From: a virus
Virus record (IMG/VR): IMGVR_UViG_3300025117_000152
Location: 1-37,755 of that record
Reading direction: 5' to 3' (one strand)
DNA: 37,755 nt
Shown: one piece after another, positions 37,190 to 37,755 of the stretch
How the letters are laid out: each line of letters opens with the position of its first letter
How positions within the stretch are numbered: position 1 is the first letter of the stretch
Translations under genes and position numbers: made by a program
The notes under the pieces: model-generated
Database searches by the model: none
Told to the model about the DNA's origin: nothing
The model's input: only the letters and a program-made list of their open reading frames with translations

Positions 37190-37755
37190 GACGCCTTCTT
37201 GAATCGCAGCATCTTCTGATTGTAAGCGCGGTTGAATCGGCGCATCACGACTTCCTCCCGCTCTCGGGCAGACTTAAGCCCGACTTCGTTACCGGATTTC
37301 TCAGCGGCCTTAATCTGTTTGCGGATCTTCCGCAGTTGGCTTTGCGCCAGCTTCATGTCACCCAGCAAGCGCACTTCGCCGGCACGTTGCTTGCGAACCT
37401 CGGCCATTTTCACGGGATCTTCTTTGTAATGCTTCAGTTGCTTGTCTGTAACCTGTACCGCTTCCATGCGCTCGTAGAAGTCGGATACCAGCGTTCCGCG
37501 CCCCGGGGCGCCGTAGACCTTGCGCAGCACCGGAACCTCGTAGGATTCGACCGGCTCGCCGCTGAGCGCCTTGGCGGGTGTGGCGAACGTGTCAGCCACG
37601 AACCGGCCAGCACCACCTGTGAACGTGTCCACCAGCAGATCGACCGCCTCCGGGGATATGTCGATCGCACCCGGGCGAATCTCATCACCCCCCGTCAACT
37701 CGTTCAGGGTATCGGTCAGCCACTTCGACGGCGCACGCACAGAACCCCAATACTT
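37186..37755 (-). CDS. LPD38-like large virion protein, C-terminal part
   Basis: Open to the right edge, so this is the C-terminal 189 residues of a longer protein. WLTDTLNELTGGDEIRPGAI, DISPEAVDLLVDTFTGGAGR and VLRKVYGAPGRGT match the LPD38 domain found at the end of very large phage internal or ejection proteins. It ends with a basic helical stretch (AQSQLRKIRKQIKAAEKSGN). An ATG-like start inside the window is not the true start. Confidence 0.75.
   Translation of the reverse strand, partial: KYWGSVRAPSKWLTDTLNELTGGDEIRPGAIDISPEAVDLLVDTFTGGAGRFVADTFATPAKALSGEPVESYEVPVLRKVYGAPGRGTLVSDFYERMEAVQVTDKQLKHYKEDPVKMAEVRKQRAGEVRLLGDMKLAQSQLRKIRKQIKAAEKSGNEVGLKSAREREEVVMRRFNRAYNQKMLRFKKAS

Overview
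The window is most of the genome of a temperate, tailed phage of a proteobacterium. It carries a P22-type capsid set (coat, scaffold, portal, large terminase), two large receptor-binding proteins, lambdoid replication and nin genes, Bet/YqaJ/SSB recombination genes, a tyrosine integrase and a lysis cassette. Phage genes lie on both sides of the integrase-proximal att core, so this looks like an unintegrated (attP) genome or a circular phage contig cut open, not a prophage with host flanks. The coat gene runs off the left end. The last ejection-type (LPD38-like) gene runs off the right end in the same leftward direction, as expected if the missing part holds the remaining tail and ejection genes. 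The att core is the 3' part of a tRNA-Ala(CGC). This, the many proteobacterial-type phage families and a CsrA homologue point to a beta- or gammaproteobacterial host.

Layout. (1) 1-13.8 kb, leftward: late genes. From the right these are a GIY-YIG nuclease, DUF5681 protein, TerL, two small genes, portal, an unknown protein, an SGNH-hydrolase tail protein, a coiled-coil protein, a 1515-aa tailspike, then scaffold and coat. (2) 13.8-14.9 kb: an odd tRNA, an HNH-AP2 nuclease, several intrinsic terminators and a candidate late promoter. (3) 14.9-22.8 kb, leftward: a dense early operon of nin-like genes and two replication genes, mostly joined by 1-8 nt overlaps, headed by a 46-aa ribbon-helix-helix regulator. 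(4) 22.84-23.02 kb: a divergent promoter pair, each with the same palindrome between its -35 and -10. (5) 23.0-29.2 kb, rightward: repeat proteins, Bet, YqaJ exonuclease, CsrA, SSB and a PrtN/Xis-like protein. (6) 29.1-30.3 kb: integrase (leftward) and attP. (7) 30.6-34.7 kb, rightward: small accessory genes, a second HNH-AP2 gene, then an attC-like element and a cytosine methyltransferase gene. (8) 34.7-36.6 kb, leftward: spanins, membrane proteins and amidase. (9) 36.8-37.2 kb: two small rightward genes. (10) 37.2 kb to the end: LPD38-like partial gene.

The most striking object is the methyltransferase locus at 33.87-34.69 kb. Two long overlapping reading frames both resemble phage protein families, and both lose their expected C-termini at the same G8 tract. 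One base change in that tract (or a -1 ribosomal slip) would restore both at once. Also notable are a degenerate exonuclease/endonuclease/phosphatase domain at the end of the tailspike, the symmetric operator arrangement at the divergent promoters, and a tRNA-like gene whose anticodon arm is two bases short. No CI-type repressor is recognisable, so the ribbon-helix-helix protein is the best candidate for the genetic switch.
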